A stretch of 64,000 nucleotides of DNA, from assembly GCA_028872475.1 (NCBI GenBank), contig JAQYMQ010000002.1, positions 1 to 64,000 on the forward strand, written 5' to 3'. Positions 16,750-24,399 of this stretch are shown one piece after another. Each line of letters starts with the position of its first letter. Positions within the stretch are counted from its first letter, which is position 1. Made by a program: the position numbers and the translations under genes. Source of the DNA: Eubacteriales bacterium. GTDB lineage: Bacteria; Bacillota; Clostridia; Peptostreptococcales; Anaerovoracaceae. The notes below the pieces were generated by a model. It was given only the letters and a program-made list of their open reading frames with translations. It was not told where the DNA came from and ran no database searches.

Positions 16750-19272
16750 CTATGCGTTAAAATTTATATAACTTATTATCATGTCAACAGCCGTGTTTAT
16801 TCCTGAAATACTACCACTAGATGTAAATTGTACCATATGTATTGGCCCAGTTTTACCCTCATACGTATAATTATGTGTTCTATTTTCATCTAAGTATTGG
16901 TCAAAACTTGAATATGGCTTACCGTCAGAGGCTTTATAATATTGAGCAAACCATATCAGATATTTATCAACAAGCCTTGAAGTATCAAAATATTTTTCAT
17001 CATTAAATGAATCTTTATTTGAATATACCATCGGCATATATCCAGCTTTTCTAATTGTCTCTAAGAAAGCTATAGTATTATTTGTCCTTTGTTCTTTAGT
17101 TATATTCTTATCTCTGGCATCATTTATATAATAATTTTCACTATCATATGCTACAGGTAAAGTTATATTATACCCTTTTATTTTTTGTATAGTATAATTC
17201 GCTTCTTCTACTGCCTCTTTTTCATTCATTGCTGCCGTATAGAAGTATACACCGACCTTTACCCCTGCTGCTAATGCACCTTTAATATTAGCTTCAAATT
17301 GAGAATCATCGTATAATTTACCGGTGCCATAACCTCTACCACCTACTTTAATAATGGCAAATTCAACACCGCTTTGCTTAACTTTCTTCCAATCTATAAC
17401 ACCATTATGATATGACACATCTATGCCTTTTGATTTCTTTAAATTATTATTTAAAGATTCACCTTCAACCTTCAACGCTCCATCAGATTTCAAGTAATAT
17501 TTTACACCATTTACTTCAATAAAACCTGTCTGCATAATACCGTCAGAATTTAAGTAATACCATGTACCTTTTAACCTAATCCAGCCTGTTTCCATTGCAC
17601 CTTTAGAGTCAAAATAGTACCACTTATTATTTATATATTGCCAACCTGTCTGCATTATGCCCTCAGAATTTAAGTAATACCATGTACCTTTTAACCTAAT
17701 CCAGCCTGTTTCCATTGCACCTTTAGAGTCAAAATAATACCACTTATTATTTATATATTGCCAGCCTGTCTGCATAATGCCATCAGAGTTTAAATAATAC
17801 GAATCTACCCATTCATTTCTAGCCATGTATCCGCCAGGTTTTAAATAATACCACTTGCAGTCTTTATATAAAAACCACTTTTTTTGCATATATTTCATAT
17901 CATCATTTATGTAAAACCAGCTATTATACTTCTTATCATATATCCATTCAGTTCTTGCACAAGCACCATCAGATTTTAAATAATACGAATCTACCCATTC
18001 ATTTCTAGCCATGTATCCGCCAGGTTTTAAATAATACCACTTGCTGTCTTTATATAAAAACCACTTTTTTTGCATATATTTCATATCATCATTTATGTAA
18101 AACCAGCTATTATAGTTCTTATCGTATATCCATTCCGATTTAGCACAAATACCGTTATCTTTTAAATAATAAGAATTTTTCCATTCATTTCTAGCCATGT
18201 ATCCGCCAGGTTTTAAATAATACCACTTATTGTTAAATTCAAGCCATCGATTTTCATACATTGCTCCTGATTCATCAAATATAAACAAATCAGATTCTAT
18301 ACACTGTATCCCCTTAACATATGCACCATCTTTTAAATAATACCATTTATTATTTTCCTTTATCCATTGTCCTTTTTTCGCATACTTGTCATAATATTTT
18401 TGACCATAACTGGCACGTTTAATTTTTGCAGCATCACTTTGGTCATATGGTCTTTCGAATTTCACCATAAAAATATCAGAAACTTCTTTAACACTTGTCG
18501 CACTGTCAATAACGCTCATTACAGATTTATAACCAATTAACTCATTCCATAAGAAATCAAGTTGTGCATATATATCACCAATTGATTTTCCTTTCGATTT
18601 TATTGAATTAAATAATTTACCTTTTCTAGTACTATCTGTCCACTGAGCAAGACCATATCCTGCTGAGTCATTAATAAAATTCTTATATGTTCCATTATCT
18701 ACAGCTTGCGTATAAGAATGATCAGTAAAACCTAATAATTTCTCGTATGATCCTTGTAGATTCTTAGGATTTAAATTGCTTTCAGCATAAAGATTACCCA
18801 TTATTCCTGCAATAACATAGTCATTTAATCCCTTACTTTTTAAATATATCCATATTATTTTTTCAGCTTCTGTTGTTGAATAGATAGGCGTTGTATCAAT
18901 ATTATTAGCATAATTTTCTGTTTGTATATCTAAATAAGATGCAGCAGCATATCCTCTCGTACTACCACAATCTATATAATACCAATCTAAACCTTCTGCA
19001 CTTTCTTTTTCTGAAAGTATTTTTACTCGTGTACCATCTTGCAATTTGATTACAATATTTGAAGAATAATTTGTAGTTTTTGCACTCCTCACATTTAAGT
19101 TTGATCCACCAGTATTTACAACAGCAGTCTTTCCTATATCTGAATCGGTATTTTCTATAGCACATACATCTATTGTTTCAAAACTAAAAGCAAATAAAGA
19201 GACAAAAACAAATATAAAAATAAAATATAAAATATTTGATTGTCGTTCATTCTTATTATTCATGCTAATCAT
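16750..19272 (-). CDS. Secreted choline-binding wall hydrolase with SH3b, phage-tail-lysozyme and GH25 domains
   Basis: An 840-aa exported protein. In order: an N-terminal hydrophobic export segment (residues 14-33); an SH3b domain (about 46-118, NLNVRSAKTTNYSS); a phage-tail-type lysozyme domain (about 130-290, GIMGNLYAESNLNPKNLQG and GYGLAQWTD); about 14-16 choline-binding-type repeats of WYYL...G.M..GW form (about 300-620); and a C-terminal GH25 muramidase (about 635-838) starting KGIDVSYHNGVIDW with the acidic DSE in VAYDSENYY. It would cut peptidoglycan while bound to wall polymers. Two predicted muralytic domains in one chain are unusual. The repeat block contains near-identical DNA duplications. 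It sits between plsX and the sugar genes. Confidence 0.9.
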   Translation of the reverse strand: MISMNNKNERQSNILYFIFIFVFVSLFAFSFETIDVCAIENTDSDIGKTAVVNTGGSNLNVRSAKTTNYSSNIVIKLQDGTRVKILSEKESAEGLDWYYIDCGSTRGYAAASYLDIQTENYANNIDTTPIYSTTEAEKIIWIYLKSKGLNDYVIAGIMGNLYAESNLNPKNLQGSYEKLLGFTDHSYTQAVDNGTYKNFINDSAGYGLAQWTDSTRKGKLFNSIKSKGKSIGDIYAQLDFLWNELIGYKSVMSVIDSATSVKEVSDIFMVKFERPYDQSDAAKIKRASYGQKYYDKYAKKGQWIKENNKWYYLKDGAYVKGIQCIESDLFIFDESGAMYENRWLEFNNKWYYLKPGGYMARNEWKNSYYLKDNGICAKSEWIYDKNYNSWFYINDDMKYMQKKWFLYKDSKWYYLKPGGYMARNEWVDSYYLKSDGACARTEWIYDKKYNSWFYINDDMKYMQKKWFLYKDCKWYYLKPGGYMARNEWVDSYYLNSDGIMQTGWQYINNKWYYFDSKGAMETGWIRLKGTWYYLNSEGIMQTGWQYINNKWYYFDSKGAMETGWIRLKGTWYYLNSDGIMQTGFIEVNGVKYYLKSDGALKVEGESLNNNLKKSKGIDVSYHNGVIDWKKVKQSGVEFAIIKVGGRGYGTGKLYDDSQFEANIKGALAAGVKVGVYFYTAAMNEKEAVEEANYTIQKIKGYNITLPVAYDSENYYINDARDKNITKEQRTNNTIAFLETIRKAGYMPMVYSNKDSFNDEKYFDTSRLVDKYLIWFAQYYKASDGKPYSSFDQYLDENRTHNYTYEGKTGPIHMVQFTSSGSISGINTAVDMIISYINFNA
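17525..17775. repeat. 120-bp direct repeats inside the wall hydrolase gene
   Basis: Units beginning CCTGTCTGCAT at 17525, 17645 and 17765 recur with an exact 120-bp period (40 aa, two choline-binding motifs). The first two are nearly identical, which points to recent in-frame duplication. Confidence 0.9.
17801..18220. repeat. 186-bp direct repeats inside the wall hydrolase gene
   Basis: A second family with an exact 186-bp period starts at 17801, 17987 and 18173 (62 aa each, containing NEWVDSYYL-type motifs). The units at 17801 and 17987 differ at only a few bases, while the third is more diverged. Confidence 0.9.
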
Positions 19273-19314
19273 ACTCTCCCACCTTAAATAAACGAAATAT
19301 CATTTACCTGCTAA

Positions 19315-20334
19315 CTATACTTCATCACTAATCAATAATTCTTCCATCTCCAAAACAGCTTCGGAAATTATATCTACAACCCCTTCTTTTGCAAATGGGA
19401 CCGCCTTTATAATTGAATTTTTTACTGCCTTAGCATTTGACGATCCATGCATCTTTATAACTGGACCCTTTACACCTAAAATCGGTGCTCCACCATATTC
19501 TGTATAATCAAAATCTTTTTTTATTGATTTTAATTTATCTACTAGCAAAATCGCACCTATCTTGGCTTTAAAGCCATCAAGCAACTTATTTTTTAACAGC
19601 TTCGATATACTTAAACCAAGACCTTCAGATAATTTTATTATTACATTACCTACAAAACCATCACAAACTACAACGTCACATATTCCATTTGGAACTTCCC
19701 TTGCTTCTACATTACCAGTAAAGTTACATGTACTTTTTTCAAGCAATTCATAAGCCATTTTTGTCAAGGTAGTACCTTTGTTTGCTTCAACGCCTAGATT
19801 AACAAGACCAACTTTAGGATTTTTTCTTCCTAAAACCTTATCCATATATATACTTCCCATAATACCAAATTCAAGTAAGTTATTAGCCTTGCACTCCGAA
19901 TTAGCTCCAGCATCTAACAGTAATAATGGTTCTTTACCTAATACTGGATAAATAGCTGCCAATGCTGGTCTATCAATGCCTTGAATTCTTCCAAGATTAA
20001 ATAATGATCCTGCCATCAAAGCTCCTGTATTGCCAGCAGAAATAAATATGTCGCCATTTCCAGATTTAACTTCATTTAAACCAACCACCATAGAAGAATC
20101 TTTTTTCCTTCTCACAGATCTTACTGGAGAATCTTCATTCTCAATAACTTCTGTAGCATTCATAATTTCAATTTTCGATGTATCATATTGATATTTTGAA
20201 AGTTCCGATAGAATCTTATCTTCTTGTCCAACAATAACAATTGTTTCATCTATCTCTTTTGAAGCCTCAACAGCACCCTTAACTATTTCATAAGGTGCAT
20301 TATCTCCACCCATTCCATCTAAAATTATTCTCAT
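19315..20334 (-). CDS. plsX: Phosphate acyltransferase PlsX
   Basis: A 339-aa PlsX. MRIILDGMGGDNAPYEIVKG at the start, GNTGALMAGSLFNLGRI and the NVGVEANKGT-like segment (NLGVEANKGTTLTKMA) are diagnostic. It converts acyl-ACP to acyl-phosphate for PlsY in phospholipid synthesis. The usual fabD/acpP/rpmF neighbours are absent, and it has its own promoter inside the end of the upstream acetyltransferase gene. It precedes the wall hydrolase gene by 42 bp. A 7-bp inverted repeat (ATAAATC/GATTTAT, 20356-20382) lies in its leader. Confidence 0.93.
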   Translation of the reverse strand: MRIILDGMGGDNAPYEIVKGAVEASKEIDETIVIVGQEDKILSELSKYQYDTSKIEIMNATEVIENEDSPVRSVRRKKDSSMVVGLNEVKSGNGDIFISAGNTGALMAGSLFNLGRIQGIDRPALAAIYPVLGKEPLLLLDAGANSECKANNLLEFGIMGSIYMDKVLGRKNPKVGLVNLGVEANKGTTLTKMAYELLEKSTCNFTGNVEAREVPNGICDVVVCDGFVGNVIIKLSEGLGLSISKLLKNKLLDGFKAKIGAILLVDKLKSIKKDFDYTEYGGAPILGVKGPVIKMHGSSNAKAVKNSIIKAVPFAKEGVVDIISEAVLEMEELLISDEV

Positions 20335-20412
20335 TTAATTTCCTCATTTTTTGTCATAAATCTTTAGTCAAAAATGATTTATATTGCCTATTTTCAACCG
20401 TTCTAATCATTC

Positions 20413-20441
20413 ATTATAACATTAAAACTCTAAACATGCAA
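20413..20441 (-). promoter_or_regulatory. plsX promoter
   Basis: TTGCAT (20436-20441), a 17-bp spacer and a perfect TATAAT (20413-20418) with an extended TGT just upstream of the -10. The -35 lies inside the last codons of the acetyltransferase gene. Confidence 0.6.
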
Positions 20442-20921
20442 AACCATGATTTTAGGAAAACATGTCACATTATATTGTTCACAACCAGCACATTCATAAA
20501 ATAAAGGTGCACCTTCTTGTCCAATTTCTTCAAAACCTTGCTTAAAGAAGAATCCTGGCGATCTTGCTACTAAAAAAATTTCATTTCCACCTCTTTTTTT
20601 GACCTCATCTATAGCTAAGTTAAGCAAATATTCACCTACTTTTTTCCCTCTTAATGATTCATCAACAGCAATTCCATCAATAATATACGCACCTTCACGA
20701 AAAGCTAAGCATATTCCAGCAACAAGGCTCGAATCACTGACATCACCACTATTTTCAACAATATCTCTATTATCTACTCTCCAAGCTTTTATAACATTTG
20801 TCACCACAGGTTCATCTTCACTAATTTCAAGACCATTAATCTCAAAAAAATTGTTTAATACATCCATATTTTCTGTAACAGATATAATTAATTCTTCTTT
20901 TATAAAATTTAACATTTCCAT
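20430..20921 (-). CDS. GNAT-family N-acetyltransferase
   Basis: A 163-aa acetyltransferase. The acetyl-CoA-binding core is IDGIAVDESLRGKKVGEYLLNLAIDE (motif A with R/GxxG-like RGKKVG), followed by FFKQGFEEIG. The C-terminus carries a cysteine cluster, CAGCEQYNVTCFP, seen in a common Firmicute GNAT subgroup; its role is not known. The ATG overlaps the stop of the upstream amidase gene (TAATG), and GAGAG serves as the ribosome-binding site, so translation is coupled. The acceptor substrate is unknown. Confidence 0.82.
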   Translation of the reverse strand: MEMLNFIKEELIISVTENMDVLNNFFEINGLEISEDEPVVTNVIKAWRVDNRDIVENSGDVSDSSLVAGICLAFREGAYIIDGIAVDESLRGKKVGEYLLNLAIDEVKKRGGNEIFLVARSPGFFFKQGFEEIGQEGAPLFYECAGCEQYNVTCFPKIMVLHV

Positions 20922-22096
20922 TATCTCTCTATTATTTTAAGTAAATTGTTTACATCGTTTCTAAAAGTATTCATAGTATACCCTAAATTAAGTTGCTTCC
21001 AGTAATGTTCCGGATCACCATGATTAGTTGCTACTTCAGCTAAATGTCCCTCTGTATGGCTTATGATAACCCCTTTTCCTAAAGGATTTAAATCATGCTT
21101 CTTGCATAATAGGGCAAAAAGTTTTACGGCAGAATTATATGCTGTTTTCGCCTGCTTTCTAGCCTTTTCGTAATTGCTGCTCGTAAATCTAGAACCTGAA
21201 ATATATCTTAATGTCTCTGATTCACACATTTCTACACCTATATGCGTATTATTTGCCAATCCCCCTGCATGCCAACCTCTATGATTCCAAGGCAAATGTT
21301 GATGAACTTCACCTGTGTTAGAATCAATAAATGCATGAACACAAGCTCTATCATAATTTGGATTATTCCAGCTTTTAGTAAAAGTATCTGCTCTTGATAT
21401 AGGGCATCCAACAGAATGAAGCATTAACCCTTTAACTATAATTTGTTTCTTTTCTTTATAGCAAGGATTCTTTTCAAGTATGGTTTCTTTTACATTCAAG
21501 TTTAAATATGTATATTCATTTTTATTAATAAACGCTAGTCCATCTATTGTATCTCTCTCGGTAGATATATCTTTAGATCCATCTGGACGTATATAATAGA
21601 ATTTTCCCCCGTCTTTAATCCACTGGTGTGTTAACATTGCACCAGATTTTGCTAGAAAATAACTATTGCCGTTATAATCTATCCAACCCGTTTGCATAAC
21701 GCCTTCCACATTTAAGTAATACCATTTATAATGCCATTTTATCCAGCCTTTATGCATATCGCCATTGGAATTAAAATAGTACCATTTACCATCAATGTAC
21801 TGCCAATTAACTTGCATTGCTCCTGATTTATCTAAATAATAACCAGTTCCGTTAATATTAATAATACCCGTTTGCATTATTCCTTCTGCATTCAGGTAGT
21901 ACCATTTTTTATTCCATTTTATCCAGCCTATTTTAGATGAACCGTCATTAGCAGTGTAGTGCCAGCTTCCATTTATTACTTCCCATTTATAGTTGTTTTC
22001 TTTTGTATTATCGTTATACGCTAAAACATTTGACGAATATAATATCAAAAACAAAGAAAATATTGCCATGTAAATATATAATCTATGTTTTTTCAT
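20921..22096 (-). CDS. Secreted choline-binding N-acetylmuramoyl-L-alanine amidase
   Basis: A 391-aa exported amidase. A signal peptide (residues 1-27, ending NVLA) is followed by about seven choline-binding-type repeats (35-175) and a C-terminal amidase_2/PGRP-like domain (about 205-385). Likely zinc ligands are the His in LMLHSVGC and in IISHTEGH, and the NHGDPEHYW end; HLPWNHRGWHAGG is typical. It cuts the glycan-peptide bond in peptidoglycan. The frame is open 12 nt upstream, but GGAGG then ATG at 22094-22096 fixes MKKHRLY as the start. Its repeat half is nearly identical to that of the C39 peptidase at 27.3 kb. Confidence 0.9.
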   Translation of the reverse strand: MKKHRLYIYMAIFSLFLILYSSNVLAYNDNTKENNYKWEVINGSWHYTANDGSSKIGWIKWNKKWYYLNAEGIMQTGIININGTGYYLDKSGAMQVNWQYIDGKWYYFNSNGDMHKGWIKWHYKWYYLNVEGVMQTGWIDYNGNSYFLAKSGAMLTHQWIKDGGKFYYIRPDGSKDISTERDTIDGLAFINKNEYTYLNLNVKETILEKNPCYKEKKQIIVKGLMLHSVGCPISRADTFTKSWNNPNYDRACVHAFIDSNTGEVHQHLPWNHRGWHAGGLANNTHIGVEMCESETLRYISGSRFTSSNYEKARKQAKTAYNSAVKLFALLCKKHDLNPLGKGVIISHTEGHLAEVATNHGDPEHYWKQLNLGYTMNTFRNDVNNLLKIIER

Positions 22097-22144
22097 TATC
22101 TCCTCCATATGACAAATATAACTATATTATGTTTAACTGTTTTT

Positions 22145-23059
22145 TTAAATTTTTTCTACATTTTTCGGTAAAAATAATTTAATTCCACCTGGAAGTACAG
22201 AAAAATGTAAAGGCAACTTTTCACCATGTTCGCCATCTACATCTGTTGATATATCTTCATCAGATTCTATTATTAAATCCTCTGTTTCAAAAGTTAAAAC
22301 ATTCTTATCTTTTACATGTTTACCAGATAAAGCTTTTAAAAATAAAGGTCCCATTTTCACAAAAGGTACTGTCCTAAACAATATAACGTTCAATTTCCCA
22401 TCCTGCACACTTGATTGCGGGGAAATTTGCTTAAATCCACCTGCTGACACTCCATTCATAACTATCATAAAAAACATTTTTTCTTCATACGTTTTTTCAG
22501 GCGTAATTAATTTAACAGGCAAAGGTTTTAAACTAAATATTTCACTTGCCCCTTTTAAATAATATGCAAAGATACCTAATGAATTCTTTAAATTAGGGTC
22601 TGTCTTTTGACTTACATCTACAAGGTTTCCTAGCGCACCGACATTGATAAAATATTTATCATTACATTTTCCCAAATCAATTGGAACAATATGATCTGAC
22701 ATTGCAACATCAATCATCTCATCCAGTGTTGTTGGAAGTTCTAAATATCCTGCAAAATCATTTGCTGTACCTGAAGGGAAAATTGCCAAAGGTAAATCAA
22801 TATTGTTTTCAATCATTGCATTAATACAAATATTAACTGTACCGTCACCGCCAGCAACAATTACTTGCCTATATAAAGATTGATCCATTTCACTCATAGC
22901 AGTATTAATTAAATTATCTTTTGCAGCTCTAACTGGTACAACCTGATACCCTTTATCCTGTATCTTTTCAATAATCTTATCTAAGTTATTAGTAAACAAC
23001 CCCCTGCCAGAATAAGGATTATAAAATAATAAAACCTTTCTTCTTCTATCCTTAGGCAT
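22145..23059 (-). CDS. Diacylglycerol/lipid kinase family protein (YegS/BmrU-like)
   Basis: A 304-aa lipid kinase. KVLLFYNPYSGRG at the N-terminus, VVAGGDGTVNICIN (nucleotide-binding GGDGT) and FPSGTANDFAGYL are family signatures. It phosphorylates diacylglycerol or a related lipid at the membrane face. Its ATG overlaps the last 8 nt of folC, so the two are co-translated. The exact lipid is not predictable. Confidence 0.88.
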   Translation of the reverse strand: MPKDRRRKVLLFYNPYSGRGLFTNNLDKIIEKIQDKGYQVVPVRAAKDNLINTAMSEMDQSLYRQVIVAGGDGTVNICINAMIENNIDLPLAIFPSGTANDFAGYLELPTTLDEMIDVAMSDHIVPIDLGKCNDKYFINVGALGNLVDVSQKTDPNLKNSLGIFAYYLKGASEIFSLKPLPVKLITPEKTYEEKMFFMIVMNGVSAGGFKQISPQSSVQDGKLNVILFRTVPFVKMGPLFLKALSGKHVKDKNVLTFETEDLIIESDEDISTDVDGEHGEKLPLHFSVLPGGIKLFLPKNVEKI

Positions 23060-24368
23060 TAACTAACCTCCTTACTTCGCCAATCATATATAATGAACCT
23101 ACAAATAAAATATGATCATATATATCTCTGTTTTCTTTAGTATATTGAACAGCTTCATTAACATGCATGCTATCTATAACTATCTTTCCTGATTGTTGCA
23201 ATATCTTTTTTAATTCTTCTTTAGACATCTTTCTGTCATTGTTTGGTTCAGTAGCTATAAACTCACAATTTTGTAAATTCAATATATTTATCATAGCTTG
23301 AACTTCTTTATCTGCTAATACTCCAAAAATAATTAATTTTTTATCATATTTTATTAATGTGTTTACTGTTGATACAAATGCTTTCATACCATCAATATTA
23401 TGAGCTCCGTCAAGTATAATATTGGTGTTATTTATTGACTCAAATCTACCTTTGTTCCTTGCATTCTTTAATCCTGATAATATATCTCTCTGTGATATTT
23501 CAAGTAAATCACGTGAAACAAGGTTGTTTATTATCGATAACGCAACAATAGAATTTCTTACCTGATGTTCACCAATCAATGAAATGTAATATGGTTTATT
23601 AGCATCAAAATCTGTGTACGCACTTTCACTTATTGATGAAAAATTATTAGTTAACATAAACTTGGTTCCTGTAAAATCAGTTTTTGTAATAGTATACGTA
23701 ATCTCTGATAAATCAATACATTCTGCCTCTAGCTCATCTGCTCTATCCTTAATCACATTATAAGCTTCATCTTCCATATATCCACAAATCACTGGCACAC
23801 CTTTCTTAAGTATGCCCGCTTTTTGCTCAGCAATCAAAGATAATGAGTTTCCTAGTCTATCTGTGTGATCAAACCCAATCGATGTAATAGCTGTAATAAG
23901 CGGGTTATCTACCACATTAGTACTATCTCCAAGACCACCTAATCCAACTTCTAAAACAACATAATCCACTCTTTTTTTTGCAAAATGCATGAATGCTATT
24001 GATGTAACAACATCAAATTCTGTAGGTGAAAGCAATCCTTCTTCCACCATAGCTCTTGCATGTACTGTAATTATATCTGCATACACTTCAAGCTCAGCAT
24101 CAGATATATATTCGCCATCTATTTCTATTCTTTCGTTAAATACTTCTATAAACGGCGACGTATATATTCCTACACTATAACCAGCTTCTATTAACATATG
24201 GTAGACAAATCTGCTTACAGAACCTTTACCGTTAGTACCAGCTATATGTATAATTTTTAATTCTTTTTGTGGACTTCCCACACGTCTTAAAAGTTCTTTA
24301 ATTCTCTCAAGTCCTAATACGCTTCCAAATTTATCAAAGGCGGCAATCTTTTCTAACGCCCTACTCAT
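23052..24368 (-). CDS. folC: Bifunctional folylpolyglutamate/dihydrofolate synthase
   Basis: A 438-aa FolC/Mur-ligase-family enzyme. IIHIAGTNGKGSVSRF is the ATP-binding loop and GLGGLGDSTNVVDNPLITAITSI-type sequence holds the metal site; ILDGAHNIDGMKAF lies in the C-terminal domain. It adds glutamates to folates. The open frame extends to a GTG 24 nt upstream, but the ATG at 24366-24368 with GGAGG 10 nt before it begins the homologous region. It follows valS by 31 bp, a common Firmicute arrangement. Confidence 0.92.
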   Translation of the reverse strand: MSRALEKIAAFDKFGSVLGLERIKELLRRVGSPQKELKIIHIAGTNGKGSVSRFVYHMLIEAGYSVGIYTSPFIEVFNERIEIDGEYISDAELEVYADIITVHARAMVEEGLLSPTEFDVVTSIAFMHFAKKRVDYVVLEVGLGGLGDSTNVVDNPLITAITSIGFDHTDRLGNSLSLIAEQKAGILKKGVPVICGYMEDEAYNVIKDRADELEAECIDLSEITYTITKTDFTGTKFMLTNNFSSISESAYTDFDANKPYYISLIGEHQVRNSIVALSIINNLVSRDLLEISQRDILSGLKNARNKGRFESINNTNIILDGAHNIDGMKAFVSTVNTLIKYDKKLIIFGVLADKEVQAMINILNLQNCEFIATEPNNDRKMSKEELKKILQQSGKIVIDSMHVNEAVQYTKENRDIYDHILFVGSLYMIGEVRRLVNA

Positions 24369-24399
24369 TAATCTTTTGCCTCCACAATACACTTATTTC

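Noticed and set aside
17500..18250. Regularly spaced repeats that could suggest a CRISPR array
   Set aside because: Repeat periods are 120 and 186 bp, multiples of three, and lie wholly inside an open frame encoding choline-binding motifs. There are no unique spacers and no cas genes.
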